Shown here: in pieces, positions 31,770 through 40,232 of the stretch
Numbering within the stretch: the stretch's first letter is position 1
Layout: every line of letters begins with the position of its first letter
NCBI GenBank assembly: GCA_937874185.1
Contig: CALNAK010000014.1
Location: 1 to 64,000 of the forward strand
Direction of reading: 5' to 3'
DNA: 64,000 bases
Source of the DNA: an uncultured Lactobacillus sp.
GTDB taxonomy: Bacteria; Bacillota; Bacilli; Lactobacillales; Lactobacillaceae
Translations under genes and position numbers: made by a program
Notes under the pieces: model-generated
Seen by the model: the letters and a program-made list of their open reading frames with translations, nothing else
What the model was told of the DNA's origin: nothing
Database searches by the model: none

Positions 31770-32729
31770 TTAATTCCCGTACATCATATGGTAATAAGTA
31801 TCAGTATCTTTTTCCAAAATATTATGAGTCTGTTCTTCTGGAGACCAATAAATATTATTATCGTCACCCAGCATAAATTTCTCAGAAGCTCCAAGTGGAT
31901 TATTAGTATGAACTGTAAATCTAGCTTTGATAGTCTTCTCTGGTGTATCGCCTGACATATCATCTTCAGGGTAAATATCATAATCCTTACCATCATTGGC
32001 AACGGCGGTTACTTGAATATTTCCTGTATCGATCTTGTTAGCCTTGATAATGAACTGTTTAAAATCTTCAGCACTGCTGATCGTATTGCGACCTTTTTGC
32101 ATTGTGGAATCAACCTTTTGAACTCCAAACTTGTTAACAATATTGTCGTAATTCAAATTATTATCTGATCCACGATTTTCCATATTAGCAGTTCCAAATC
32201 CACCATCCATTGGTGTCATTAGTTCCCCGTTGCTATTATCGTATTTCAACCTCAAGGTTGAATTGGCTGGCGTATTCTCAACACGTTCAAAATAATATTT
32301 CTCAAGTTGCGTTGCGTAACCGTAATAAGTCTTCGATTGACTATTAACGTTCAACGTAACAATTTTCGATTTAGAATCATATGAGTAAGTCCCCTGCATC
32401 ACAACAAATCGCGCATTCTTTTGATCATTAGCATCTGCTGCAGTATATTTCCAGATGAATTGATTATCCTTGAAGAAGATACCTGATATTGAATCTATCC
32501 AACTAGTAACGAAACCCTTATTTGAAAATTCTGTGCTGGTGTTTTGATTAGATGTTGCTTTAGCAGTCGACTTTTTAGTGACCTTCTTATGCTTCTTGTG
32601 GCTAGTTTTCTTCTGTGTTTGTGTCGCTACACTTTTTGAACTGGTTGACTTCGTTTGTTCCTTATTACCGCAACCAGTTAATGTTAATCCGATTAATACT
32701 GTCCCTATAACTCCCCAGAGTTTTTTCAT
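31770..32729 (-). CDS. predicted lipoprotein of unknown function
   Basis: This protein of about 319 residues has a lipoprotein signal peptide, MKKLWGVIGTVLIGLTLTGC, with lipobox LTGC, so the mature protein should be attached to the outer face of the membrane. A Ser/Thr/Lys-rich linker (about residues 25-65) leads to a beta-rich domain (FVTSWIDSISGIFFKDNQFI, then FVVMQGTYSYDSKSKIVTLN) and a C-terminal domain with repeated Tyr/Asp (DGKDYDIYPEDDM). I do not recognise a catalytic motif. I choose the ATG before KKLWG because it gives a proper signal peptide and follows AAGGATGAG. Monocistronic. Confidence 0.75.
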   Translation of the reverse strand: MKKLWGVIGTVLIGLTLTGCGNKEQTKSTSSKSVATQTQKKTSHKKHKKVTKKSTAKATSNQNTSTEFSNKGFVTSWIDSISGIFFKDNQFIWKYTAADANDQKNARFVVMQGTYSYDSKSKIVTLNVNSQSKTYYGYATQLEKYYFERVENTPANSTLRLKYDNSNGELMTPMDGGFGTANMENRGSDNNLNYDNIVNKFGVQKVDSTMQKGRNTISSAEDFKQFIIKANKIDTGNIQVTAVANDGKDYDIYPEDDMSGDTPEKTIKARFTVHTNNPLGASEKFMLGDDNNIYWSPEEQTHNILEKDTDTYYHMMYGN

Positions 32730-32963
32730 CTCATCCTTTTCCTCCACTTAATTATTAAAACGGAATGCTTAATATTAAGTCATTTCCATGTATCTCCCCA
32801 AATGACTTTTATATTAATAATTTTACAAAAAGCGTGCGACAATATATGTCGTTAAATGATTAATTTAAAATTTTACATCAAAAATAAATACTTGAATTGT
32901 TTATATTCAATTACTCACTTATATATATTTTGATGATTCATTAAAATAAAAAATCATTCTTGA

Positions 32964-33102
32964 ATTCTATTTTAATATTTGCCCGTTTTATTAAAATAGA
33001 ACCTTATTTTCCATATCCTATTTTAATATTTTGCCGTTTTATTGAAATAGGCCTTCATTTTTCGCATCCTATTTCAATATTTACCCGTTTTATTGAAATA
33101 GA
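32964..33102. repeat. 51-bp tandem repeat of AT-rich hairpins, about 2.7 copies
   Basis: Three units each carry TATTTTAATATTT or a variant, then CCGTTTTATT, then AAAATA, which pair as a hairpin. The paired site changes T-A in unit 1, T-G in unit 2 and C-G in unit 3, so base pairing is kept. The plus-strand open frame across it repeats ILIF.RFI.I with no start codon better than TTG and no ribosome site, so I read it as non-coding. Confidence 0.7.
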
Positions 33103-33142
33103 AAAAAAAAGTGAATCACCCTCAAAAGAGTTGACCCACTTT
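33102..33142 (-). terminator. terminator of the LytTR/LiaF-like operon
   Basis: On the minus strand AGTGGGTCA pairs with TGATTCACT around TCTTTTGAG and is followed by nine T. It partly covers the last codons of the LiaF-like gene. Confidence 0.78.
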
Positions 33143-33144
33143 TC

Positions 33145-33891
33145 CTAAATATAATTGATCTTCAAATTACCTAGCGAAACCAGACCATCAACCTGAACAA
33201 TTGGACTATCACTATCAACATTAGGTGACCCAGTTTCATTAACATTAGACATATTATTATTAATACCCTTAACAATATTCCAATTACTTGGTACGTATAA
33301 CTCCGCATTCCCTAACGAGACATTAACGTGAATAATTGCTTCATCTTTAACTGTCACATTTTCAAAATAAACTTTAGCGGTTCCCATATTGACATCAATA
33401 TTAGCTGTTTTAAAATCATCAGATTTCACATATCTAATACTGCTACCCATCTTCACATACACGTCAACATCTGGAGCATCAACAGTTTTCACGTCTGGGT
33501 CATCACTATATTTTACGTTCACAAATCCTTTATGATGCCCATAATTAAAATTTCCATGATGAACTTTCATCCAGGGACGATGCTTAATCACTAATGGTCT
33601 TAAAATCATCGATAATCCGATTGAGATCAACAAGGCGGCTCCCAAAATTGTCCAAGGAACTAATGCTGTAATTCCGAGTGGTTTCGCAAAGAGAATTGCT
33701 AGAAATGCCAGCGAGAATACCACTCCCGGTATTTGAAAATATATTAAACTCTGCAACAACATCGCTATCAAAAAGATAGTTGCGACAATTACCCAGAAAC
33801 TGAAGGTGTACGCAATTAAATGAAGCTGACTGACGACTAGAATGGCGGCACTCAATATTAAAAATACGCCCCAAAATATCCTTGATCTCAT
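33145..33891 (-). CDS. LiaF-like membrane protein (DUF2154-type domain)
   Basis: This 248-residue protein begins with about four hydrophobic helices in residues 1-105. A beta-helical C-terminal domain follows, with repeated short strands (VDVYVKMGSSIRYV, ANIDVNMGTAKVYF, IIHVNVSLGNAELYV), as in LiaF and related cell-envelope stress proteins. It probably sits in the membrane and modulates the regulator encoded 2 bp upstream. It is the second gene of a two-gene operon. The usual LiaS/LiaR pair is not here; a LytTR protein takes its place. Confidence 0.82.
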   Translation of the reverse strand: MRSRIFWGVFLILSAAILVVSQLHLIAYTFSFWVIVATIFLIAMLLQSLIYFQIPGVVFSLAFLAILFAKPLGITALVPWTILGAALLISIGLSMILRPLVIKHRPWMKVHHGNFNYGHHKGFVNVKYSDDPDVKTVDAPDVDVYVKMGSSIRYVKSDDFKTANIDVNMGTAKVYFENVTVKDEAIIHVNVSLGNAELYVPSNWNIVKGINNNMSNVNETGSPNVDSDSPIVQVDGLVSLGNLKINYI

Positions 33892-33893
33892 AA

Positions 33894-34346
33894 TTAAAAC
33901 TTCCTTTGATTTAATTTTTCCTTTAAATCTTTCAAAAATCTTCTTGAAACATAAATTTGCTTATATGTATTCCGAAATTTAACTAGGTTGCCTGTAATGG
34001 ATTTTGTCAGTGATAACACTTCATCAACATTCAAAATCGACGACTTAGAAATTCGCAGAAAATTATCAGGTAAATTATCTTCCAATTCATACAAACGATA
34101 CCGAATTAAAAAAGCATTATTGACCGTATGTGCATAAACGTTTCGATCGTTAGTTTCGAAAAACAAAATATCCTTAAAACTTAATGAGTAGACGGTGTCA
34201 TCCAGATATCCGTTGAGATGGTTAAATTTATTTTCAACGTCTTTGACACTGTTCAAAATTTCTTCAACCTCTTCGTCCTTTTTAGCAGCTCGAATAACAA
34301 TTTCTTTTTCCGAATACTGTGGCGAAATATCTAGTTTTATTTTCAC
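33894..34346 (-). CDS. LytTR-family DNA-binding regulator
   Basis: This protein of about 150 residues is a LytTR-only regulator with no receiver domain. The LytTR fold lies at about residues 50-145: SFKDILFFETNDRNVYAH, FLIRYRLYELEDNLPDNFLRISKSSILNVDEV, and QIYVSRRFLKDLKEKL. The reading frame opens at TTG, but a GTG three codons later has AAAGGG nine bases before it, and I use that. It is cotranscribed with a LiaF-like membrane protein, which probably receives the signal. Paired LytTR plus membrane proteins are common in lactobacilli. Confidence 0.85.
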   Translation of the reverse strand: MKIKLDISPQYSEKEIVIRAAKKDEEVEEILNSVKDVENKFNHLNGYLDDTVYSLSFKDILFFETNDRNVYAHTVNNAFLIRYRLYELEDNLPDNFLRISKSSILNVDEVLSLTKSITGNLVKFRNTYKQIYVSRRFLKDLKEKLNQRKF

Positions 34347-34442
34347 ATCGAACAACCCTTTCGTTAGGAGTATTACACCACATTCAAACTATTAAGTATA
34401 GATTATCCGCTCAAGAGGTACTTATCCAATCCTAAGTGGTAC

Positions 34443-34488
34443 AAAAAAAGTTCGATACAGATTTTTCCAACCTTGTATCGAACTTTTT
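34443..34488 (-). terminator. terminator of the mannose-family PTS operon
   Basis: AAAAAGTTCGATACA pairs with TGTATCGAACTTTTT, flanked by A and T runs. It lies just after the IIA stop codon. Confidence 0.87.
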
Positions 34489-34505
34489 AATTTTATTTAA
34501 TCTAC

Positions 34506-34928
34506 TTAAATACCATCATCAGCGGATTCAGTTTCAATATTTTTATGTTCAAAAACCTTAGTTTGACTTTGACTAATTGAAACAATTTTATCAGCTAATT
34601 CTTTTGACGTGCCATTGAAAGTGGATAATTGTAATCCAATTTCCATAATTGCGCCCACATTACATCCGCAAGTGACACTAATATCCTTTTCACCTGACAT
34701 GCTAAGTTTTACAGCTTCTTTAAATGGTGTTCCACCTAATAAATCACAGATGAAAACTATTTTATCATCATCCTTAATTTCTTCGGAAAACTTTTTGCTT
34801 AAACCATTTTCATCCATATCACCAGTAAAATCGATAAAATCAACACCTGCTAAACCACCAGCTAATAGTTTTACAGTAGACTCAATTCCGGATGCGTAAT
34901 TACCATGTCCAGTAACAACTAATTTCAT
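34506..34928 (-). CDS. PTS IIA component, mannose/fructose/sorbose family
   Basis: This 140-residue protein is the phosphoryl carrier of the PTS. The N-terminal KLVVTGHGNYASGI holds the phosphorylated His (residue 8), and FICDLLGGTPFKEA near residue 60 is the family's second conserved region. It is the last gene of the operon GntR-IIB-IIC-IID-IIA, one base from IID. IIA is a free protein here, not fused to IIB. Confidence 0.92.
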   Translation of the reverse strand: MKLVVTGHGNYASGIESTVKLLAGGLAGVDFIDFTGDMDENGLSKKFSEEIKDDDKIVFICDLLGGTPFKEAVKLSMSGEKDISVTCGCNVGAIMEIGLQLSTFNGTSKELADKIVSISQSQTKVFEHKNIETESADDGI

Positions 34929-34929
34929 T

Positions 34930-35748
34930 TTATAGAACCCCCATCCAAGAGAATAGAATAGCTAAAATGAATGTTCCTAAAATAAGAATTACAGGACTAA
35001 CGTTTTTCTTCTTTAATAACCAATAAAGTAAAAATGTATAGCCTAAAGGTAAAATATTAGGGAAAATACGATCAAAGAATTGTGTTTGTAATGCAATTGT
35101 ATGGCCCGCTGTTACTGGAATCTTTGTTTTAACAGTGATTTGAACATATGTAGCAATCAAACCACCTATAACAGTACATCCTAAAACGCTGGCAGCATGA
35201 GATACAATTGCTGAATTTTCTCTAATCTTTGAAATAGCTTTTGTACCTGCAGTATATCCTAATTGAGCAATTGGAATACGTGCAAAGAACATTGCCACGT
35301 AAACAAGGAAGAAGATTAATGGTCCTAAAACACTACCTTGCTTGGCAAATGATGCGGTTATACCAGCAACAATAGGTAAAATGGTAAACCATGTAATGGC
35401 ATCACCAATACCTGCCAATGGTCCAAACAAAGCAATTCTTAAGCCATCGATTGTTGAACGCTTTTCACCATTCTCTTCCAAGGAAGCTTCAAGCCCCATT
35501 AGTAAGGGAGCAGCATAATTATTAGTATTAATAAATTGCAAATTTGACTTTAAAGCATTGGCCAAACCCTTTTCGTCATCCTTATAAATCTTCTTTAAAG
35601 CTGGAATCATTGCTAATGTCCATCCATCAGCCTGCATTCTTTCATAATTCATTGCAGATTGATTAAAGATAGATCTGATACCTAGCATACCAACATCATG
35701 TTTAGATAATTTGCCTCTTTTTGGAGTTTCAGTCATCTTAGATTCCAT
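34930..35748 (-). CDS. PTS IID component, mannose family
   Basis: This membrane-associated protein of about 272 residues forms the sugar channel with IIC. Family features are KHDVGMLGIRSIFNQSAMNYERMQADGW near the N-terminus and ALFGPLAGIGDAITWFTILPI near residue 115. The frame opens earlier, but the ATG giving MESKMTET has GGAG nine bases upstream and is preferred; it overlaps the IIC stop by 11 bp, so coupling is likely. The start is uncertain by a few codons. Confidence 0.88.
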   Translation of the reverse strand: MESKMTETPKRGKLSKHDVGMLGIRSIFNQSAMNYERMQADGWTLAMIPALKKIYKDDEKGLANALKSNLQFINTNNYAAPLLMGLEASLEENGEKRSTIDGLRIALFGPLAGIGDAITWFTILPIVAGITASFAKQGSVLGPLIFFLVYVAMFFARIPIAQLGYTAGTKAISKIRENSAIVSHAASVLGCTVIGGLIATYVQITVKTKIPVTAGHTIALQTQFFDRIFPNILPLGYTFLLYWLLKKKNVSPVILILGTFILAILFSWMGVL

Positions 35749-36547
35749 CTTCATCATCTCCATCATTGTTTGAATTTTCCATAGCAATCTTCATTTTCTT
35801 CTCATTATCGGCATCTTTCTTACTTCTGCCATATTCAATTAGGGCCAAAGCAACACCAATAACAGCGACTGGCATCAAATTTCCAAACTTAATAAAACAT
35901 GCAGCGGTAAATCCGATAAGAAGATATGGAACATATTTGGCCTTTAACATACTCTTTAGAAGTAATCCAAAACCAACAGCAGGTAAAATGCTACCGGCAA
36001 TTTCAAATCCGTGACTCAACCAAACTGGCATTGAATTCACTAAATCTTTCATAGGTGCTTGAGCACCATAGACACATAGGAAAGCGATAATTCCATATGA
36101 TAAACCAACTATCCATGTTGGAAGTAATGCCAATTGTGTAAATTTCTTTGTTTCACCTTTTGCAGCATATGTATCAAGTTTCTTTGTCAAAACTGAAAAT
36201 GCTGAATAGTAGAACAAAATAATGTATTGCATCAAAATACTAAATGGTAATGCTAAACCAATAGCTGTAGCTGGTGACTTACCTGTTGTATAAGCAAGTA
36301 CAACTGTCATAATACCAGCCATAATAGGGTTAGGCGGCTGTGTCCCACCAACGGGAGTTAGGCCTGCAAAGGCTAATTCAGTTAGACCAGCAGCGACAAT
36401 ACCTAAGGTAAGGTTTCCTAGAATCAAACCTGTAATTGTACAAACAATCATTGGTCTAAAAATGTAAAAGCCTTCCCACCAGAAATCAATACCAGCGATA
36501 ATGGCAAAGATTCCAATTAAAATTCCTTGCATTAAAGTAACTTGCAT
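35738..36547 (-). CDS. PTS IIC component, mannose family
   Basis: This 269-residue integral membrane protein has seven to eight helices. It begins MQVTLMQGILIGIFAIIAGIDFWWEGFYIFRPM and has the conserved GLTELAFAGLTPVGGTQPPNP stretch near residues 55-75, as in IIC-man/sor. The acidic, Asn-rich tail (NSNNDGDDEDG) lies over the IID start. It lies one base after the IIB stop. The sugar is unknown. The adjacent alpha-galactosidase gene is only a weak hint of a galactose-containing substrate. Confidence 0.92.
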   Translation of the reverse strand: MQVTLMQGILIGIFAIIAGIDFWWEGFYIFRPMIVCTITGLILGNLTLGIVAAGLTELAFAGLTPVGGTQPPNPIMAGIMTVVLAYTTGKSPATAIGLALPFSILMQYIILFYYSAFSVLTKKLDTYAAKGETKKFTQLALLPTWIVGLSYGIIAFLCVYGAQAPMKDLVNSMPVWLSHGFEIAGSILPAVGFGLLLKSMLKAKYVPYLLIGFTAACFIKFGNLMPVAVIGVALALIEYGRSKKDADNEKKMKIAMENSNNDGDDEDGI

Positions 36548-36548
36548 T

Positions 36549-37031
36549 CTAGATCACTTCTTCCAATGATTGTTTTTTATCCTCTGGAACTTCCTGTACA
36601 TAAACACTTGCACCTTTTTCTGCACAAGCCTTTAAATCAGAGATGTCTTTATCATCCATATAGGTATACTTTGTAACTTGTTTCTTACCCTCAGAGAAAT
36701 GCATATTACCAATATCAATATTCTTAAGTGGAACGCCACCCTCGATTAACTTACGTGCATCTTCAGGTGTACGAACAACAATAAAAATCTTTTGACGAGC
36801 ACTGGCACGATGAATGTTATTAATTGTTTTTTCAACAGTCCAAAAACGAATCCCAACTCCGGAACTCTCAGCAGTAGCTGACATTAATTCTTGTTGAAGT
36901 GGATCATTAGCAGTATCGTCATTAACCACTAGTAATAAATTAGCTCCTATTGATGATGTCCAAACAACACCCACTTGTCCATGCACAAGTCTATTATCAA
37001 TTCTTGTTAAAACAATATTAGGTTCACCCAT
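36549..37031 (-). CDS. PTS IIB component, mannose family
   Basis: This 160-residue protein transfers phosphate to the sugar. The active-site His is in RIDNRLVHGQVGVVW, residue 17 from the chosen ATG. Further family features are LLVVNDDTANDPLQQ and the C-terminal ISDLKACAEKGASVYVQEVP. The start ATG has AGAGAGG nine bases before it. An in-frame TTG two codons earlier is less well placed. It is the first structural gene, 16 bp after gntR. Confidence 0.92.
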   Translation of the reverse strand: MGEPNIVLTRIDNRLVHGQVGVVWTSSIGANLLLVVNDDTANDPLQQELMSATAESSGVGIRFWTVEKTINNIHRASARQKIFIVVRTPEDARKLIEGGVPLKNIDIGNMHFSEGKKQVTKYTYMDDKDISDLKACAEKGASVYVQEVPEDKKQSLEEVI

Positions 37032-37047
37032 TATCAATTACCTCTCT

Positions 37048-37758
37048 CTACTTAACTATGAACATGATCAAATCTCCAACAACAGTAGATTGACTATAAT
37101 AAACAACCTTACCTTCAAAGATTCCTTTTTTTTGAATGTTTACTAACGGATCACCGACATTTAGATTAAATACTTTTCGATTATTCCTTGTGATTAAAGA
37201 AGCCTCTGTTTCGGAAATGAGTTCCGGCTTTTGTTCATACTTCTTAGCTATGAACGGAATAAATTTATTATTGTTTTCAACTTCACTTTTGTGAATCATT
37301 GGAAACTCTGAGAATGGCAAAAATATTTTTTCTAAGAAGACTGGTTCATCATCGGCATAATACATAAATTGAATTATATAAAGATAATCATCAAAATCGA
37401 GTCCCAATTCTTTTCTTACCCGTTTTTCAGACCCGTCAATATTCAATTCAAACTTTTGCAGTTCAACCTTAGGAATTGCTCCCATATCTTCAATCTTTTT
37501 TTCAACATCCAAAAAATGAATTTTATAATTAGATTCATCCTTCGCCGATACAAATGATCCCTGTCCTTGTTTCTTATATATATAGTTTCTGTTTTCTAAT
37601 TCAGCTAATGCACGTCTGACCGTAATTCGTGAGACTTTATAAATCTCACCTAATTTTTGTTCCGAAGGCAATTTACTATCATCAGGTAGCTGTCCTGATT
37701 CGATTTGCTGAATTAAATCGTTTAGCATACTTTGATACAGTGGCATTATGTTGTTCAT
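37048..37758 (-). CDS. GntR/HutC-family regulator with UTRA domain
   Basis: This 236-residue protein has an N-terminal GntR winged helix (residues 5-72: SKLPSEQKLGEIYKVSRITVRRAL) and a C-terminal UTRA effector domain (about 95-230). It is the first gene of the PTS operon and probably represses it until the phosphorylated sugar binds. A perfect 12-bp palindrome (37782-37793) and a perfect cre (37827-37840) lie upstream. GAGGA precedes the ATG. Confidence 0.92.
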   Translation of the reverse strand: MNNIMPLYQSMLNDLIQQIESGQLPDDSKLPSEQKLGEIYKVSRITVRRALAELENRNYIYKKQGQGSFVSAKDESNYKIHFLDVEKKIEDMGAIPKVELQKFELNIDGSEKRVRKELGLDFDDYLYIIQFMYYADDEPVFLEKIFLPFSEFPMIHKSEVENNNKFIPFIAKKYEQKPELISETEASLITRNNRKVFNLNVGDPLVNIQKKGIFEGKVVYYSQSTVVGDLIMFIVK

Positions 37759-37781
37759 TTGGATATCCTCAACTTGTTATA

Positions 37782-37793
37782 TTGTTATAACAA
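37782..37793. promoter_or_regulatory. candidate GntR operator
   Basis: TTGTTATAACAA is a perfect palindrome 24 bp before the gntR start, and part of it is repeated just downstream. It is in the right place for autoregulation of the PTS operon. Confidence 0.55.
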
Positions 37794-37826
37794 CCACACC
37801 CATATTAAAACACCGTGTTGCTCATA

Positions 37827-37840
37827 TGTCAACGCTTTCA
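37827..37840. promoter_or_regulatory. cre (CcpA) site of the mannose-family PTS operon
   Basis: TGTCAACGCTTTCA matches the cre consensus TGWNANCGNTNNCA at every position. It lies about 70 bp before gntR. Confidence 0.78.
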
Positions 37841-37911
37841 TAGAATGAATTGTTACTATTTCTCTTTCAGTTTATACTTCTTAATCAGTTTTTCCTTGAT
37901 AATTGATTAAA

Positions 37912-37950
37912 CAAAAAAACATTGACATCATTTTCTGATCCAATGTTTTT
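37912..37950 (-). terminator. terminator of the alpha-galactosidase gene
   Basis: On the minus strand AAACATTGGATCA pairs with TGATGTCAATGTTT (imperfect) and is followed by a T run. Confidence 0.82.
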
Positions 37951-37952
37951 GA

Positions 37953-40130
37953 TTATTTAACCTTTTTAAGATAAATCCGTGTAGATGGATAGTTACCTTT
38001 AAACGGTGGCAACTTCAGCCCAGCATTCATCAAGGCATCCCCACCATAAACTTTTTCTCCAATTAAATAACGTGAATTATCATCCAAACCACGTAATTTA
38101 ATATAGACGAACGGCGGATTACCGACCACATCAGTTGCCACGACCGTAACCAGACTTTCCGATTTGTCCTTAGCCACAATTTGCCACGAAACAATATCGT
38201 CAGAATGGTGCAAACGATAATAATCACCAGTGAACGTCAATTCTTGAACCTTTTTGTAGAAATCAGTCGCAGTTTTAGCCTGCTGCTTCTCCGCCTGACT
38301 CATCTTAGTAACATCTAACTCATAACCAAACGTTCCCGCCATTGCTACATTAGCTCTAGTTTCAAACGACGTTATTCGCCCATTTTGGTGGTTAGGACTG
38401 GCAGAAACATGTGAACCCATCGTTGACAATGGATAGAAGAAACTCGTTCCATACTGAATATCTAAGCGATTAATGGCATCACTATTATCAGATGTCCAAA
38501 TCTGCGGTTCATATGCCAGCATCCCTAAATCAAATCTAGCACCACCACTAGAACAACCTTCAAACAAAACATCCGGATATCTTCTCGTCAACGCACCCAA
38601 AACTTTATAAAGTCCTAGAACATAGCGATGTTGCAACTCTCCCTGACGACCACTGCTCAAATCCTTTGAATACCAATCAGTTATCGGACGATTCATATCC
38701 CACTTCACATAACTGATATTGGCACTATCAAGCACATCCGAGATCCGTTCAAAGAGATATTCCTGAACTTCCTTCTTCGACATATCCAAAACCAACTGAC
38801 CACGGCCTAAAAGTGGTTTCTGGTTAGGGAAATTCAAAGCCCAGTTCGGATGATTAACATAGAGTTCACTTTTTTCATTGACCATCTCTGGCTCAAACCA
38901 AATCCCAAACTCCATGCCTAAATTATTAACTTTTTGGACCAATTGATTCAACGTGTAGCCCAACTTTTGTTCATTAACAAACCAATCACCCAATGAACTA
39001 GTATCATCAGAGCGTTCGCCAAACCAACCATCATCCATCACCAGCATATTGGCACCGATATCCCTAGCTGACTTAGCGATTTGTAACAACTTTTTGCCAG
39101 TAAAATCGAAATAAGTTGCTTCCCAATTATTGATTAAAACTGGACGTGGACTATTAACGTACTTGCTATGACAAAGATTCTCACGAATTATATTATGAAA
39201 ATTATGCGACAACTGTGTCAATCCAGCACTAGAAAAACTCATAACTGCTTCGGGAGTTTCAAACAACGCTCCCGGCTCTAGTCTCCATGAGAATTGATTG
39301 TCACCTAATCCCAAAGTGACACGATTTTGCCCCAATGTTCCCCGTTCAGCGGTTGCTTGGAAGTTACCACTATAAACCAAATTAAAACCGAAACAATCAC
39401 CAGTCATCTCAGTCGTACTTTTACCAGCCACAATGAATCCGGGATTTTCTTTAGCACTGGAAACACCATAATCTGACCCTAAAGTCGTCACATTATGTGT
39501 TATCGGCAACCTTTCAACGTTACGTTCGCTAGCCCAACGACCATGGAAGTGAATCAAATCATATTGACCTGCAACTATATCCAAGGACATTGATTGCGCT
39601 TTATGAATTTGAATTGAACCAACGCCTAAATTACTAATTCTAACGGCTCTAGTAATGACATCCTTATCTTCAAAAACACCATAATATAATTCAACTTCGA
39701 CATCGGACGCCACATCTACCAAAGTTATCTTCAAAGTTTTAGCATCGTTACCTTTGGAAAAGAAACTAGGCAACTCCGCCAAACTATATTTACCATCAAA
39801 AATTTCATAATCTTTATATTTAAGATTTACCACATGTGTTCCATCAGCGTTCTCAATATCCAAAGCAACACTACCTAAGTCACCAGTTCCAACAGTTGGA
39901 AATTCTTGTGACATCAATGTTAATGAACCTCCACGATTTTCGGATTCATAAGGATATGGTGCAAAATGTGATGGACCGTCATAAAGTAAATAGGACATGT
40001 CTTGATGATCAACTCGTTTGCCATAATAAAGATGATATAAATAGTCGAAATCACCGACCTTCATTTGATAAGTCGTATTTCGAGTTTGTAGCGTGAATAG
40101 TTTTTTATCATCATTTATCAGAATTGTCAT
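37953..40130 (-). CDS. alpha-galactosidase, GH36 family
   Basis: This 725-residue enzyme releases galactose from melibiose, raffinose and related alpha-galactosides. An N-terminal beta-sandwich (about residues 1-310) precedes the (beta/alpha)8 domain. The nucleophile Asp is in VKWDMNRP near residue 475 and the acid/base Asp in WTSDNSDAINRL near 540. The CSSGGARFD motif is present. There is no signal peptide, so it acts on imported sugar. It is monocistronic, and lies upstream of the gntR-PTS operon on the same strand but separated by a terminator. AAGGA precedes the ATG. Confidence 0.93.
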   Translation of the reverse strand: MTILINDDKKLFTLQTRNTTYQMKVGDFDYLYHLYYGKRVDHQDMSYLLYDGPSHFAPYPYESENRGGSLTLMSQEFPTVGTGDLGSVALDIENADGTHVVNLKYKDYEIFDGKYSLAELPSFFSKGNDAKTLKITLVDVASDVEVELYYGVFEDKDVITRAVRISNLGVGSIQIHKAQSMSLDIVAGQYDLIHFHGRWASERNVERLPITHNVTTLGSDYGVSSAKENPGFIVAGKSTTEMTGDCFGFNLVYSGNFQATAERGTLGQNRVTLGLGDNQFSWRLEPGALFETPEAVMSFSSAGLTQLSHNFHNIIRENLCHSKYVNSPRPVLINNWEATYFDFTGKKLLQIAKSARDIGANMLVMDDGWFGERSDDTSSLGDWFVNEQKLGYTLNQLVQKVNNLGMEFGIWFEPEMVNEKSELYVNHPNWALNFPNQKPLLGRGQLVLDMSKKEVQEYLFERISDVLDSANISYVKWDMNRPITDWYSKDLSSGRQGELQHRYVLGLYKVLGALTRRYPDVLFEGCSSGGARFDLGMLAYEPQIWTSDNSDAINRLDIQYGTSFFYPLSTMGSHVSASPNHQNGRITSFETRANVAMAGTFGYELDVTKMSQAEKQQAKTATDFYKKVQELTFTGDYYRLHHSDDIVSWQIVAKDKSESLVTVVATDVVGNPPFVYIKLRGLDDNSRYLIGEKVYGGDALMNAGLKLPPFKGNYPSTRIYLKKVK

Positions 40131-40202
40131 TAGTCATTTTCCTTCTCTATGTAATACCTCGATGATAACCCAATGACTATTTTTTAGAAACTCTGGAGAG
40201 CA

Positions 40203-40232
40203 AAAAAAGGATGAGACTAATTCTCATCCTCA
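40203..40232 (-). terminator. terminator overlapping the end of the formylglutamate amidohydrolase-like gene
   Basis: On the minus strand GAGGATGAG, the last codons of the gene, pairs with CTCATCC around a loop that contains the stop codon, followed by seven T. The terminator is thus partly coding. Confidence 0.82.

Noticed and set aside
32964..33102. CRISPR-like array
   Set aside because: The units are directly tandem with no unique spacers of constant length and no cas genes are near. The repeat is itself the whole 51-bp unit.
32960..33148. Plus-strand 62-codon open frame with a repeated ILIF.RFI.I pattern
   Set aside because: It is the translation of the 51-bp hairpin repeat. It starts only at a TTG without a ribosome site, and the base changes follow stem pairing, not codon usage.
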